Source of the DNA: Thermohahella caldifontis
GTDB taxonomy: Bacteria; Pseudomonadota; Gammaproteobacteria; Pseudomonadales; Oleiphilaceae
Assembly (NCBI RefSeq): GCF_041153465.1
Contig: NZ_CP154858.1
Coordinates: 744,001-808,000, forward strand
DNA: 64,000 nucleotides
Reading direction: 5' to 3'
Below are positions 16,570-24,398 of the stretch, piece by piece. The notes beneath the pieces were generated by a model, which saw nothing but the letters and a program-made list of their open reading frames with translations, had not been told where the DNA came from and searched no databases. Every line of letters starts with the position of its first letter. The stretch's first letter is position 1. A program made the position numbers and the translations under genes.

Positions 16570-18154
16570 TGACCATCCTCCGGCAGACTGAAGTAACGCC
16601 GGATGATGTCCAGGTAGCGTTCGCATTCCCGGTCCCAGCGTTGCGCATCCCAACCCAGTCGCGCCTGACAGATCCGTCCGATCTGATCCAGAATCTCCCT
16701 GCCTCCCCCGGGGAGGATGTTGCCCAGGCGCGTGCGTCTGAGCATCAGGTCATCCAGATGCTCGACCATTTCGTTGGCAAGAATCCAGTGCAGCTCACCC
16801 TCCCACCACGGGGTCGCGCCGATTCTTGCCCCGGGGGCCGACCGTATCACGTCGGCGCCTGCCTTGCCGTAGCGGCCGATCCAGCGCTGTATCCGGGCAC
16901 TGACAAAGGGGCCCGGCTCCGCATCCACCCGATCGAAGATCCGGGGCTCTGCGGCATCAATGCTTCCGGGAGACAGGTTCAGCCAGGGCGCTGCCACCTT
17001 GAGCACATCACGGGCAATCAATCTGAAGGTGGTGAGCTTTCCCCCGCCACCGTAATCAGCCCCTGATCATCCCAGATACTGTGTTCACGCTTTTCCCGCG
17101 AGGGATCCAGGCCCTTGCCTTCCGAGACCACCGGCCGCACGCCCGCCCAGGTGGACAGGACGTCAGCAGGGGTCAGGTGTGCCGTGGGCAGGATGTGATT
17201 GAGGCCATCCAGCAGGTAATTGACTTCTTCCCGGGTGATGGCCACGTCCTTTTCCGGGTCAAGTTGATGATCCAGATCCGTGGTACCCGCCACAGTCACC
17301 CCCTCCCAAGGAAAGACAAAGACCGGGCGCTTGTCCGCCGGATGAAGGTAACTGATGGACAGGGCCACGGGCACACGCCAGCGCGGAAAGACCAGGTGGC
17401 TGCCACGCAACGGCCGGATCTGCTCCGGGCCCGTGGCCAGACCTCTGAGGGCAGAGGCCCAGGCCCCCGTTGCATTGATGACCGCGGACGACCGGATTTC
17501 AAATGCCTCGCCCGAGATCCGGTCGGTGATGCGGACCCCCCTGGCGCGTCCCTTACCATCACGCAAGACTTCATCGGCGGAACAATAATTCAGGGCCATG
17601 GCGCCCTCACGGCAGGCCTGCTGAATGACGCGCAGTGTCAGCCTGGCATCGTCGGTGACGGCGTCCTGAAACCGTGTAAAGGCCTTCAACCCCTGAGCCT
17701 TCATGCCGGGCACCCAGAAGGGGGCCTCCACCGGCTCATGCCGTTGATGAAGCTCCTGTCCTGCCATGCCATCGTAAACCGTGAGCAGCAGGTTGAAGAG
17801 CGATGCCGGCGGAAATTCACCGGCATAATGCCCCATGACAAAGGGCAGCGGCTCCACCAGCCCCGGAATCTCCCCCAGAAGGCGCTGACGCTCGTGCACC
17901 GCATCCCGGGTCAGACCGAACTGACCGCTGGCCAGGTACCTCAGCCCGCCATGAACCATTTTTGAGGATTTGCTTGAAGTTCCCCACGCAAAATCATGTT
18001 TTTCAATCAGCAGTGCACGAATACCGAGTCGTGCACACTCACGCAGAATGCCTGCTCCCGTGATGCCGCCCCCGACAATGACTGCATCCCAGATTTCGCT
18101 GCATGCGGCATGCAGGCGCGTTTCCCGCGGTTTTTCGGCGCCTTGAGCCTGCAT
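16566..18154 (-). pseudogene. glpD: Glycerol-3-phosphate dehydrogenase (FAD), frameshifted
   Basis: GlpD oxidises sn-glycerol-3-phosphate to dihydroxyacetone phosphate at the inner membrane. The first frame (18154 down to about 17046) has the FAD motif VIVGGGITGAGILRE, GTSSKSSKMVHGGLRYL and TWAGVRPVVSEG. The second (about 17041 down to 16566) has LIARDVLKVAAPWL and the DAO C-terminal domain. Adding one C to the five-C run at 17041-17045 joins them as TVAGGKLTTFRLIARDVL, a full-length 529-residue enzyme. The ATG at 18154 has GGGGAG eight bases upstream; a GTG at 18160 is the alternative. Neighbours overlap at both ends, so this is the middle gene of a tight three-gene operon. A sequencing indel is the likeliest cause of the break. 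Confidence 0.87.
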
Positions 18155-18156
18155 GA

Positions 18157-19764
18157 TCACTGCTCCCCGTTATCCGTCAGCAAGGTGCCGGGATTCAGCC
18201 GATGGGCTTCATCCAGATGATGGCACAGTGTCCGGATCATGGATATGCCCAGCTCCCCCTTTTCGACCGGAAGATAGGGTGCATGATCCTTTCCCACACC
18301 ATGTTGATGACTGATGGTTCCGCCATTTTCCACGATCAGGCGCGAAGTGGTGTCCTTGAGCCGCTTCCATCGCGCCAGTGTTTCTGCGTAGTCCGCGCCG
18401 TTGGGAAAAACGTAGGTGGTGTAAATGGAGCAGCCCTGCGGATAGAAATGCGACAAATGGGTAAAGACATGGGTTTTCACGCCCTCTGCAGACAATACCG
18501 TCCGCAGGTTGTCCTCAATCAGGTTGAGCAGCCGATCCACATTGGACCACGGTGTACAGGTCTCCAGGGTGTCGACGGCATAGCCTTCGCGCCAGAGTGA
18601 CTCGCGCAGATAGGGCATGAGGAAGCGCTTTTCCTTCCACTTGTTGCCCAGGTAGGTGCCGGTAAAGACCGGACGATACGGCGACAGGACCTGGCGCAGC
18701 TGGGACTTGATCTGACGGTGCTGCAACCGGGAACCGGTGATGCCTACTGTCATCATGCACTTGCCCTCGCCGGCTCCGCGCAACCGGAGTGCCTTTTCCA
18801 GCAGGGCAATCTGTCCGGGGTGCCCGGCCAGGGCCAGCTGGGTTTCCGTTTCCACGGCATTGCTGACGCGAAGCATGCTCAGCGGTACCCGCTGCTGGAC
18901 CAGTGCCCGTGCGCCATCCCGGGCGTTGTCCCAGTTGCGGAAGAAGATCACATGGAATTTCTCCACCTCGGGCAGCGGAGTGACACGAACCTTGACTTCC
19001 GTGATCACGCCCATCCGGCCTTCTGACCCGAGTATCATCTCCCTCAGGTCCGGCCCGGCCGAGGAGGCCGGAATGGGCGGCAGAATCAGTGTTCCCCTGA
19101 GCGTTTCCACCCTTCCGCCGGCAAAGAGCTGTTCGATGCGGCCGTAGCGCAGGGACTGCTGGCCACTGGAGCGGCTGGCGACCCATCCCCCGACGGTGGA
19201 CAGTTCCCAGGACTGGGGAAAGTGGCCCAGTGTATAGCCCCGGGCACGCAGTTGGGCTTCCACCATCGGACCGGGTGTGCCGGCGCCAAAGGTGGCAATC
19301 TGGCTGATTTCATCCAGTTCCATGAGCTGGTTCATGCGTTCGAGAGACAGCGTCAGCACCGGCTTGCCCTGATCCACCGGATTGATATGACCGGCGACGG
19401 ACGTACCGCCACCATAGGGGATCACCACCACATCCTGTTCCTGACACCAGCGCAGCAGCTCGGCCACCTGTTCACTGGTTTCCGGGAACGCAACGCCGTC
19501 AGGAAAAACACCGAATTCTCCGCTGCGCATGGCCAGCCAGTCCGGCAGGCTTTGCCCCCGGGCGTGACGAATCCGGGTGTCGGGCGAGCGATCAATCAGC
19601 GGATGTCCGGCTAGCCTCGATTCGGGAACCGTCGCGCGCACGGCGTCCAAGGTGGCGTCCGGCAGACTGTGTCCCGGCCCGATGCGCGCTTCCAGAAACT
19701 GGCGCCCGTTGGCGGGCAGATCCATGGCATTGGCTTCGTCGCCCCAACCATTCCATCTTCTCAT
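18157..19764 (-). CDS. FAD-binding oxidase, alkyl-dihydroxyacetonephosphate synthase-like
   Basis: A 535-residue flavoprotein of the vanillyl-alcohol-oxidase fold, closely patterned on alkyl-DHAP synthase (AGPS), the enzyme that makes the ether bond of ether lipids. Matches to AGPS as I remember it are the N-terminal MRRWNGWGDE, the FAD loop YGGGTSVAGH (117-126), STVGGWVASRSSG, ILGSEGRMGVITE and the C-terminal active-site HQHGVGKD near residue 486. It is the first gene of an operon with glpD and an FGGY kinase, both of which act on glycerol-type substrates leading to DHAP. That supports a glycerol-ether function, but whether synthetic or catabolic is not known. An AraC regulator is transcribed divergently. 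Confidence 0.85.
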   Translation of the reverse strand: MRRWNGWGDEANAMDLPANGRQFLEARIGPGHSLPDATLDAVRATVPESRLAGHPLIDRSPDTRIRHARGQSLPDWLAMRSGEFGVFPDGVAFPETSEQVAELLRWCQEQDVVVIPYGGGTSVAGHINPVDQGKPVLTLSLERMNQLMELDEISQIATFGAGTPGPMVEAQLRARGYTLGHFPQSWELSTVGGWVASRSSGQQSLRYGRIEQLFAGGRVETLRGTLILPPIPASSAGPDLREMILGSEGRMGVITEVKVRVTPLPEVEKFHVIFFRNWDNARDGARALVQQRVPLSMLRVSNAVETETQLALAGHPGQIALLEKALRLRGAGEGKCMMTVGITGSRLQHRQIKSQLRQVLSPYRPVFTGTYLGNKWKEKRFLMPYLRESLWREGYAVDTLETCTPWSNVDRLLNLIEDNLRTVLSAEGVKTHVFTHLSHFYPQGCSIYTTYVFPNGADYAETLARWKRLKDTTSRLIVENGGTISHQHGVGKDHAPYLPVEKGELGISMIRTLCHHLDEAHRLNPGTLLTDNGEQ

Positions 19765-19839
19765 GTGGTGCTCCTGTGGGTATGGGTACAGATAGGCTGA
19801 ACTTTGATGAGCATACTAATACAATGTCCAGACACGTCA

Positions 19840-19866
19840 GTGACCGGCCGTGACAGATCCGGTCAC
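19840..19866. promoter_or_regulatory. Inverted repeat in the AGPS/AraC divergent promoter region
   Basis: GTGACCGG (19840-19847) and CCGGTCAC (19859-19866) form a perfect 8-bp inverted repeat with an 11-base spacer. It lies in the 130-base gap between the divergent AGPS-like operon and the AraC-family gene. A likely regulator site, but no experiment supports it. Confidence 0.45.
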
Positions 19867-19894
19867 CTTTTGTGCCAGACCGGGAGAATGGGAC

Positions 19895-20908
19895 ATGAGT
19901 CAACTGGGTCAGGCTTCCGTTGCCGCCCTCATGCAATATGTGCGGTTCGCCCAGCATGAAGGGCTGGATGCGGACGGCGCCCTGCGCGCTGCCGGCTTGC
20001 CCCCGGACCCGCTGGAAGCCGGCCTGAGACAGATCGGCGGGGAACAATTCCAGCGCTTTCTGATTTATCTGACCGAGCATTCGAAGGATCCGCTCCTGGG
20101 ACTGAAAAGCGGCCAGTTTGTCCAGCCCGGATCCTACAGTACGCTCGGCTATCTGGTCATGACCTGTTCAACGCTCGGTGAGGCCATCGACCTCATTGCG
20201 CCCTATGAGCGTCTGGTGGGTGACATGGGCGTCACCAGGGTGGTTCATCATGCGCCCTGGGTCGATGTACGCTGGCACTGCAACTACTCCCATCCCGATG
20301 TCCGGCCGCACATGATGGCGAACGTGCTCAGTTCCTGGACCCTCTACGCCCGCTGGCTGGCCGCAGAAGACGCCGCGCCGCAATCCGTCTGGTTTCCGTT
20401 TCCCGCGCCGGACGGGAATGCGGTGAAGGCCCATGAACAGGTATTTCGCTGCCCGGTACATTTTGATGCGGACTTTTGTGGTCTGCGGATCCCGGAAACG
20501 CTGCTGGATGCGCCGCTGCGCCAGCCGGATCCGGAGCTCAAGGCGCTGCTCGCACAGACGGCACGACAGCAGATTGAAGCATTGAGTGCGGCCAATTCGT
20601 CCTTCACTGTCCAGGTCCGTGCCGTGATCCGCCAGCAACTGGAACAGGGGGTCATCCGGCGCGACATGGTGGCCGAAGCCTTCAGAATGTCCCCCCGCAC
20701 GCTGGTGCGCCGCCTTCAGGAGGAGGGGCTGACCTATCAACAACTTGTGGATGATGTGCGCGAGGAGCTGGCACGACTGTATGTGACGGAAACCGATCTG
20801 TCTTTTGCCGAAATCAGCCACCGCCTGGGTTTTGCCGAACCCCGGTCCTTCTTCCGCAGTTTCCGACGCTGGACCGGCACCACACCTTCTGCCTTGCGTC
20901 AGGGCTGA
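19895..20908 (+). CDS. AraC family transcriptional regulator (OruR/ArgR-type N-domain)
   Basis: A 337-residue regulator. The N-terminal two-thirds is the arabinose-binding-like domain seen in OruR-type proteins (FQRFLIYLTEHSKDPLLGLKSGQ, GSYSTLGYLVMTCSTLGEAI). The C-terminal 100 residues form the AraC double helix-turn-helix: VAEAFRMSPRTLVRRLQEEG and ISHRLGFAEPRSFFRSFRRW. The ATG at 19895 has GGGAG upstream; a GTG at 19850 is the alternative start. Being divergent from the AGPS-like operon, it is the obvious candidate regulator of it. Its 3' end overlaps the CoA-transferase gene by ten bases. Confidence 0.88.
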   Translation: MSQLGQASVAALMQYVRFAQHEGLDADGALRAAGLPPDPLEAGLRQIGGEQFQRFLIYLTEHSKDPLLGLKSGQFVQPGSYSTLGYLVMTCSTLGEAIDLIAPYERLVGDMGVTRVVHHAPWVDVRWHCNYSHPDVRPHMMANVLSSWTLYARWLAAEDAAPQSVWFPFPAPDGNAVKAHEQVFRCPVHFDADFCGLRIPETLLDAPLRQPDPELKALLAQTARQQIEALSAANSSFTVQVRAVIRQQLEQGVIRRDMVAEAFRMSPRTLVRRLQEEGLTYQQLVDDVREELARLYVTETDLSFAEISHRLGFAEPRSFFRSFRRWTGTTPSALRQG

Positions 20909-22086
20909 TGGAAGGCCCGGCTTTTCAGCAATAGGCCAATCTCCTCATCTGACGCCCCCAGCTCTTGCAGCACATCCCGGGTATGATGCCCCAGAATGGC
21001 CCCAGGGTCATGTTCCCTGCGCACCCCGGACCGGGCGAAGCGAATGGGTGGAGCCGGCTGCCGCACCGTGCCCGTTTCAGTGCTGACCTCGACAAACAGG
21101 TCTCTCGACTGAATCTGCGGGTGCGCCTGCACTTCCACGAAATCCAGCACCGGTTCCACACAGGCGTCCACATTGGCAAATACGCGAACCCAGTGAGCCT
21201 GATTGTGCGAGGCGAATCGTTCCCTGAGCCAGTCCTTGGCGGCTTTCCGGTCGTCGGGGCGCTGACCGAGAAGCAGGCTGACCTTGTCCGGGTCACCCAG
21301 TGCCTGACAGAGGGCCTGGGCGAACTGGGGCTCCAGGCTGCCCACCGCCATGAACCGGTCATCGGCCGTGCAATAGTAATCGTAAATGCCCCCTCCGTTC
21401 AGGACATCGCCCTCCGGTTCCGGCACGGGACCGCCCGCCAGATAGCCGGCCCAGGCAAGATGATTCAGTGTCAGCGCCGCATCCGTCATGCTGATATCCA
21501 CATGATCCCCCTGCCCGGTCTTCATGGCCTTCAGGAGGGCCGCCTGGATGCCGATGACGGCGTGATGCGCGCCACCGGCCACATCGGCAATCTGTATACC
21601 GTTGAGCGTGGGGCCCGTATCACGACGCCCCCCGTTGCTTGCGACGCCGGAGAGCGCCAGATAGTTGATGTCATGGCCGGCACGATGTGCCCAGGGGCCG
21701 GTCTGGCCATAGCCGGTGATGGAACAGTACACCAGACGCGGGTTTCTCTCCGCCACCGCAGAATAACCCAGGCCCAGCCTGTCCATGACGCCCGGGCGGA
21801 ACTGCTCCACCAGCACATCAGCCGTCTCAATCAGCCGCAATACCCACGCCCTCGCCTGCGGATGCTTGAGATCCACCGCCACGGAGCGCTTGTTCCGGTT
21901 GAGGTAAGCATGAGCCGCCGAAACCTTGCCCGCGCGGGGAGAGAGATGCCGGAGCAGGTCCGGACGGGTGAAGGACTCCACCCGGATCACTTCGGCGCCC
22001 ATGTCGGCCAGCATCATGGTCGCCACCGGCCCCGGCAGAAGCGTTGAAAAATCGACAATGCGGATGCCTTCCAGGGGTAAGGTCAT
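20899..22086 (-). CDS. CaiB/BaiF family CoA transferase (AMACR-like)
   Basis: A 395-residue family III CoA transferase. LEGIRIVDFSTLLPGPVATMMLADMGAEVIRVE, the catalytic-Asp region AGHDINYLALSG and the motif YGQTGPWAHRAGHD are diagnostic. The resemblance to alpha-methylacyl-CoA racemase (LLPGP, LADMGAEVIRVE, RNKRSVAVDLK) suggests a branched-chain acyl-CoA or a CoA-transfer substrate. The exact substrate cannot be read from the sequence. It is single and divergent from a second AraC regulator, with a 149-base shared control region holding repeated GCGCTCA sites. The start is the ATG at 22086, preceded by AGGAGCAC. Confidence 0.88.
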   Translation of the reverse strand: MTLPLEGIRIVDFSTLLPGPVATMMLADMGAEVIRVESFTRPDLLRHLSPRAGKVSAAHAYLNRNKRSVAVDLKHPQARAWVLRLIETADVLVEQFRPGVMDRLGLGYSAVAERNPRLVYCSITGYGQTGPWAHRAGHDINYLALSGVASNGGRRDTGPTLNGIQIADVAGGAHHAVIGIQAALLKAMKTGQGDHVDISMTDAALTLNHLAWAGYLAGGPVPEPEGDVLNGGGIYDYYCTADDRFMAVGSLEPQFAQALCQALGDPDKVSLLLGQRPDDRKAAKDWLRERFASHNQAHWVRVFANVDACVEPVLDFVEVQAHPQIQSRDLFVEVSTETGTVRQPAPPIRFARSGVRREHDPGAILGHHTRDVLQELGASDEEIGLLLKSRAFHQP

Positions 22087-22152
22087 GGCGTGCTCCTGAC
22101 ATGTGGATATCCGGGTTTATAACTGCAATCTTCCTTCCGGACAATGGTCAGA

Positions 22153-22235
22153 GCGCTCATCACAATTGATGTTTTTGTTCAGAAAGTGCGCTCAAGCACT
22201 TGAAACTACACCTGAATGCAGGCTAACTTGAGCGC
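22153..22235. promoter_or_regulatory. Three GCGCTCA half-sites in the CaiB/AraC divergent region
   Basis: GCGCTCA occurs at 22153-22159 and 22188-22194 and, inverted (TGAGCGC), at 22229-22235. The last two extend to a 9-bp perfect inverted repeat, GCGCTCAAG (22188-22196) and CTTGAGCGC (22227-22235), which ends exactly at the AraC-family start codon. AAGTGC-N6-GCACTT (22184-22201) overlaps the middle copy. This looks like an operator cluster for the adjacent regulator. Confidence 0.5.
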
Positions 22236-23270
22236 ATGGAAAAACTCTCCGTCTCCCGCCACTTTGTTCTGGCTGCCCTTGGTGGCATACGCCGCCGGGG
22301 TATTGACGTGAACACCGTGCTGGATGCGGCCGGCATTTCCCCGCCACTGCTCGCCCACCCGCGCGCACGGGTGAGTGGCCAGCAATATACTCGCCTGATC
22401 CAGACCATCTGGCAGACGCTGCGGGATGAATACATGGGCTTTACGGATTCGCCCAGCAAGCCGGGTACCTTTGCCACCATGTGCTACCTGGTGGTGCATT
22501 GCACCCATCTCGAGAGTGTTTACAAGCGCGCTCAGGCCTTTTACGGTCTGTTCGATCAGCCCGTGATCATGGCGCTGGAAAAGGACGAGACCCAGGCTGC
22601 CCTGGTAATGCGCCCCGAAACCCGCCTCCATGATCCCGATCACTTTCTGCAGGAAAGCCTGCTGGTGATCTGGCACCGCTTTTCCTGCTGGCTGACCGGA
22701 GAATGTCTCAATCTGGAGGCTGTCCATGTCAACTACCCGCCGCCGGAACATGCACGGGAATACCGCTATCTGTTCAACTGCCCGGTTGAGTTCAATTGTC
22801 CGGATACGCGGCTGATCTTCAGCAAGCGTTATCTGACGTTACCGGTGATTCAGGACGAGGTGCACCTCAAAGAGTTTCTCAAGACCTCCCCCGCTGATCT
22901 GCTGGGCAAGCCCAACGATCGGCTGAGTTTCAGCGCCCGCATCCGCGAGCGGCTGTTTCAGGCCATGCAGCATGAGCTGCCGGATTTCGAATCCATTGCC
23001 GATGCCCTGAACATGAGTCCGCAAACCCTGAGGCGTCGGCTGCGTGACGAACATGTCACCTATCAGGAGCTAAAGGATCAGGTGCGCCGGGATCTGGCCA
23101 TCTACCATCTGGCCCGCACGGAGCTGACAATTCAGGACATTGCCCTGCGGGTAGGCTTTACGGAGCCTTCCACCTTCCACCGGGCTTTCAAGAAATGGAC
23201 CGGATCAACTCCGGGTGAATACCGGGAAAACCTGCTCCGTGAAAAATCTGGCGATCAGCCTGCCGGCTGA
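22236..23270 (+). CDS. AraC family transcriptional regulator
   Basis: A 344-residue AraC regulator of the same OruR-like type as the one at 19895: N-terminal ligand domain (VSGQQYTRLIQTIWQTLRDEYMGF, GTFATMCYLVVHCTHLESVYKRA). The C-terminal HTH pair is IADALNMSPQTLRRRLRDEHVTYQ and IALRVGFTEPSTFHRAFKKWTG. No clear ribosome site precedes the ATG at 22236; the sequence there is an inverted-repeat arm instead. It is divergent from the CaiB/BaiF gene and likely controls it. Its end overlaps the convergent GGDEF gene by 16 bases. Confidence 0.88.
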   Translation: MEKLSVSRHFVLAALGGIRRRGIDVNTVLDAAGISPPLLAHPRARVSGQQYTRLIQTIWQTLRDEYMGFTDSPSKPGTFATMCYLVVHCTHLESVYKRAQAFYGLFDQPVIMALEKDETQAALVMRPETRLHDPDHFLQESLLVIWHRFSCWLTGECLNLEAVHVNYPPPEHAREYRYLFNCPVEFNCPDTRLIFSKRYLTLPVIQDEVHLKEFLKTSPADLLGKPNDRLSFSARIRERLFQAMQHELPDFESIADALNMSPQTLRRRLRDEHVTYQELKDQVRRDLAIYHLARTELTIQDIALRVGFTEPSTFHRAFKKWTGSTPGEYRENLLREKSGDQPAG

Positions 23271-24307
23271 TTCTGCGCGAAGCGCTCGGCCTTGCAGGCC
23301 TTTGCGGCGTATAGCTGTTTGTCCGCCTCCTTGAGCATTTCCCGCCCGCTGGGCACACTGAGCTCGGACAGAACCGCCAGGCCGGCACTGGCCTTCATGT
23401 CGAGCGACAGGCCACGGGCCGTCAGCGGATGTTTCACCAGATGCTGTCGCAGGCGCTGAATGAACTGCTCGCCGCCCTCCCGGTCCTGAGATGGCAGCAG
23501 CACCACGAATTCATCGCCGGCAAACCGGAAGACCTGGTCACTCTTTCTCACCACCGCAGTCAGGCATGCGGCCATATGCCGGAGATACAGGTCTCCCGTG
23601 TCATGTCCCCAGGTGTCATTGACCTGCTTGAAGTCATCGCAGTCGATGAAGACCAGCGCCAGGGGCAACTTGTGACGCTGTGCCCGCGTGATTTCCTGCT
23701 CCAGGGTTTCCTCCAGTTCGCGACGATTGCGCAGGTGCGTCAGCGGATCGCGCGTGGCCAGAAACTGGATTTTCTCCCGGTTGAGGGCCGCATCCAGGCA
23801 GAGTGAAGTTTTGACGGCCAGCTGGTAGAGGAAGAAGCTGTCCTTGTCGGGCCGGTAACGTTCCTTGTCCGTGGAGCCCAGCGTCAGCGCCCCCACCACC
23901 CTCTGGTCGATGGTCAGGGGCAGAATTGCCAGGGACTGGCATTTTGGCCGGTCGGCCGGGCTGATGAGGGGGAACCAGGCCTGAACGTTCCGGTTGACCA
24001 GCAAAGGTTTTCTGGAACCCTGCGTCAACTCAAGGAAGGCCACCGAATCCACCAGCACGCGGGTGCCTGCCAGAGACTTGGATCGCGTTACCGTGCGCAC
24101 CAGGGCTTCGGTGTGAGGCGCACGGATCAGGGCGAACCCGGCATGATCCACCTGAAAGCGTTCCAGAATCATGTCCAGCAGCCGTTCCAGCAAGGCCGCA
24201 CTGTGCCCCATGTTCATGATGGCGACTTCGATATCGAACAGCTTGCGGGCGATGGCCTCATTCCGACGCGCCCGGTCTATCAGTTCTTCAACGGTGTAGC
24301 GGCTCAC
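23255..24307 (-). CDS. GAF-GGDEF diguanylate cyclase
   Basis: A soluble protein of about 350 residues. The N-terminal half is a GAF/DUF484-like sensor (LLERLLDMILERFQVDHAGFALIR, LAILPLTIDQRVVGALTLGS). A C-terminal GGDEF domain follows, beginning FLATRDPLTHLRNRRELEE. The signature reads RFAGDEFVVLLP; AGDEF variants are known to be active, and FIDCDDFKQVND supplies the metal aspartate, so cyclase activity is likely. I chose the GTG at 24307; a TTG at 24385 would lie at the edge of the insertion-sequence repeat. The gene's promoter region is cut off about 75 bases upstream by the IS array. Confidence 0.8.
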   Translation of the reverse strand: MSRYTVEELIDRARRNEAIARKLFDIEVAIMNMGHSAALLERLLDMILERFQVDHAGFALIRAPHTEALVRTVTRSKSLAGTRVLVDSVAFLELTQGSRKPLLVNRNVQAWFPLISPADRPKCQSLAILPLTIDQRVVGALTLGSTDKERYRPDKDSFFLYQLAVKTSLCLDAALNREKIQFLATRDPLTHLRNRRELEETLEQEITRAQRHKLPLALVFIDCDDFKQVNDTWGHDTGDLYLRHMAACLTAVVRKSDQVFRFAGDEFVVLLPSQDREGGEQFIQRLRQHLVKHPLTARGLSLDMKASAGLAVLSELSVPSGREMLKEADKQLYAAKACKAERFAQNQPAG

Positions 24308-24381
24308 TGTGTTCTGGCATCCGTCATGACTTGAGGCGTTGGGACAAGCATAGCCCCTGTTGCTTTTCTGATCAAAAAAAT

Positions 24382-24398
24382 CCAATGAAAAAAAGGGG
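24382..24398 (+). repeat. Direct repeat 1 (left flank of IS copy A)
   Basis: CCAATGAAAAAAAGGGG, 17 bases, immediately before the TGT end of the first IS. The same sequence recurs at 25848, and without its first C at 27314 and 28678. These are target-site duplications of the three insertion sequences. Confidence 0.85.
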
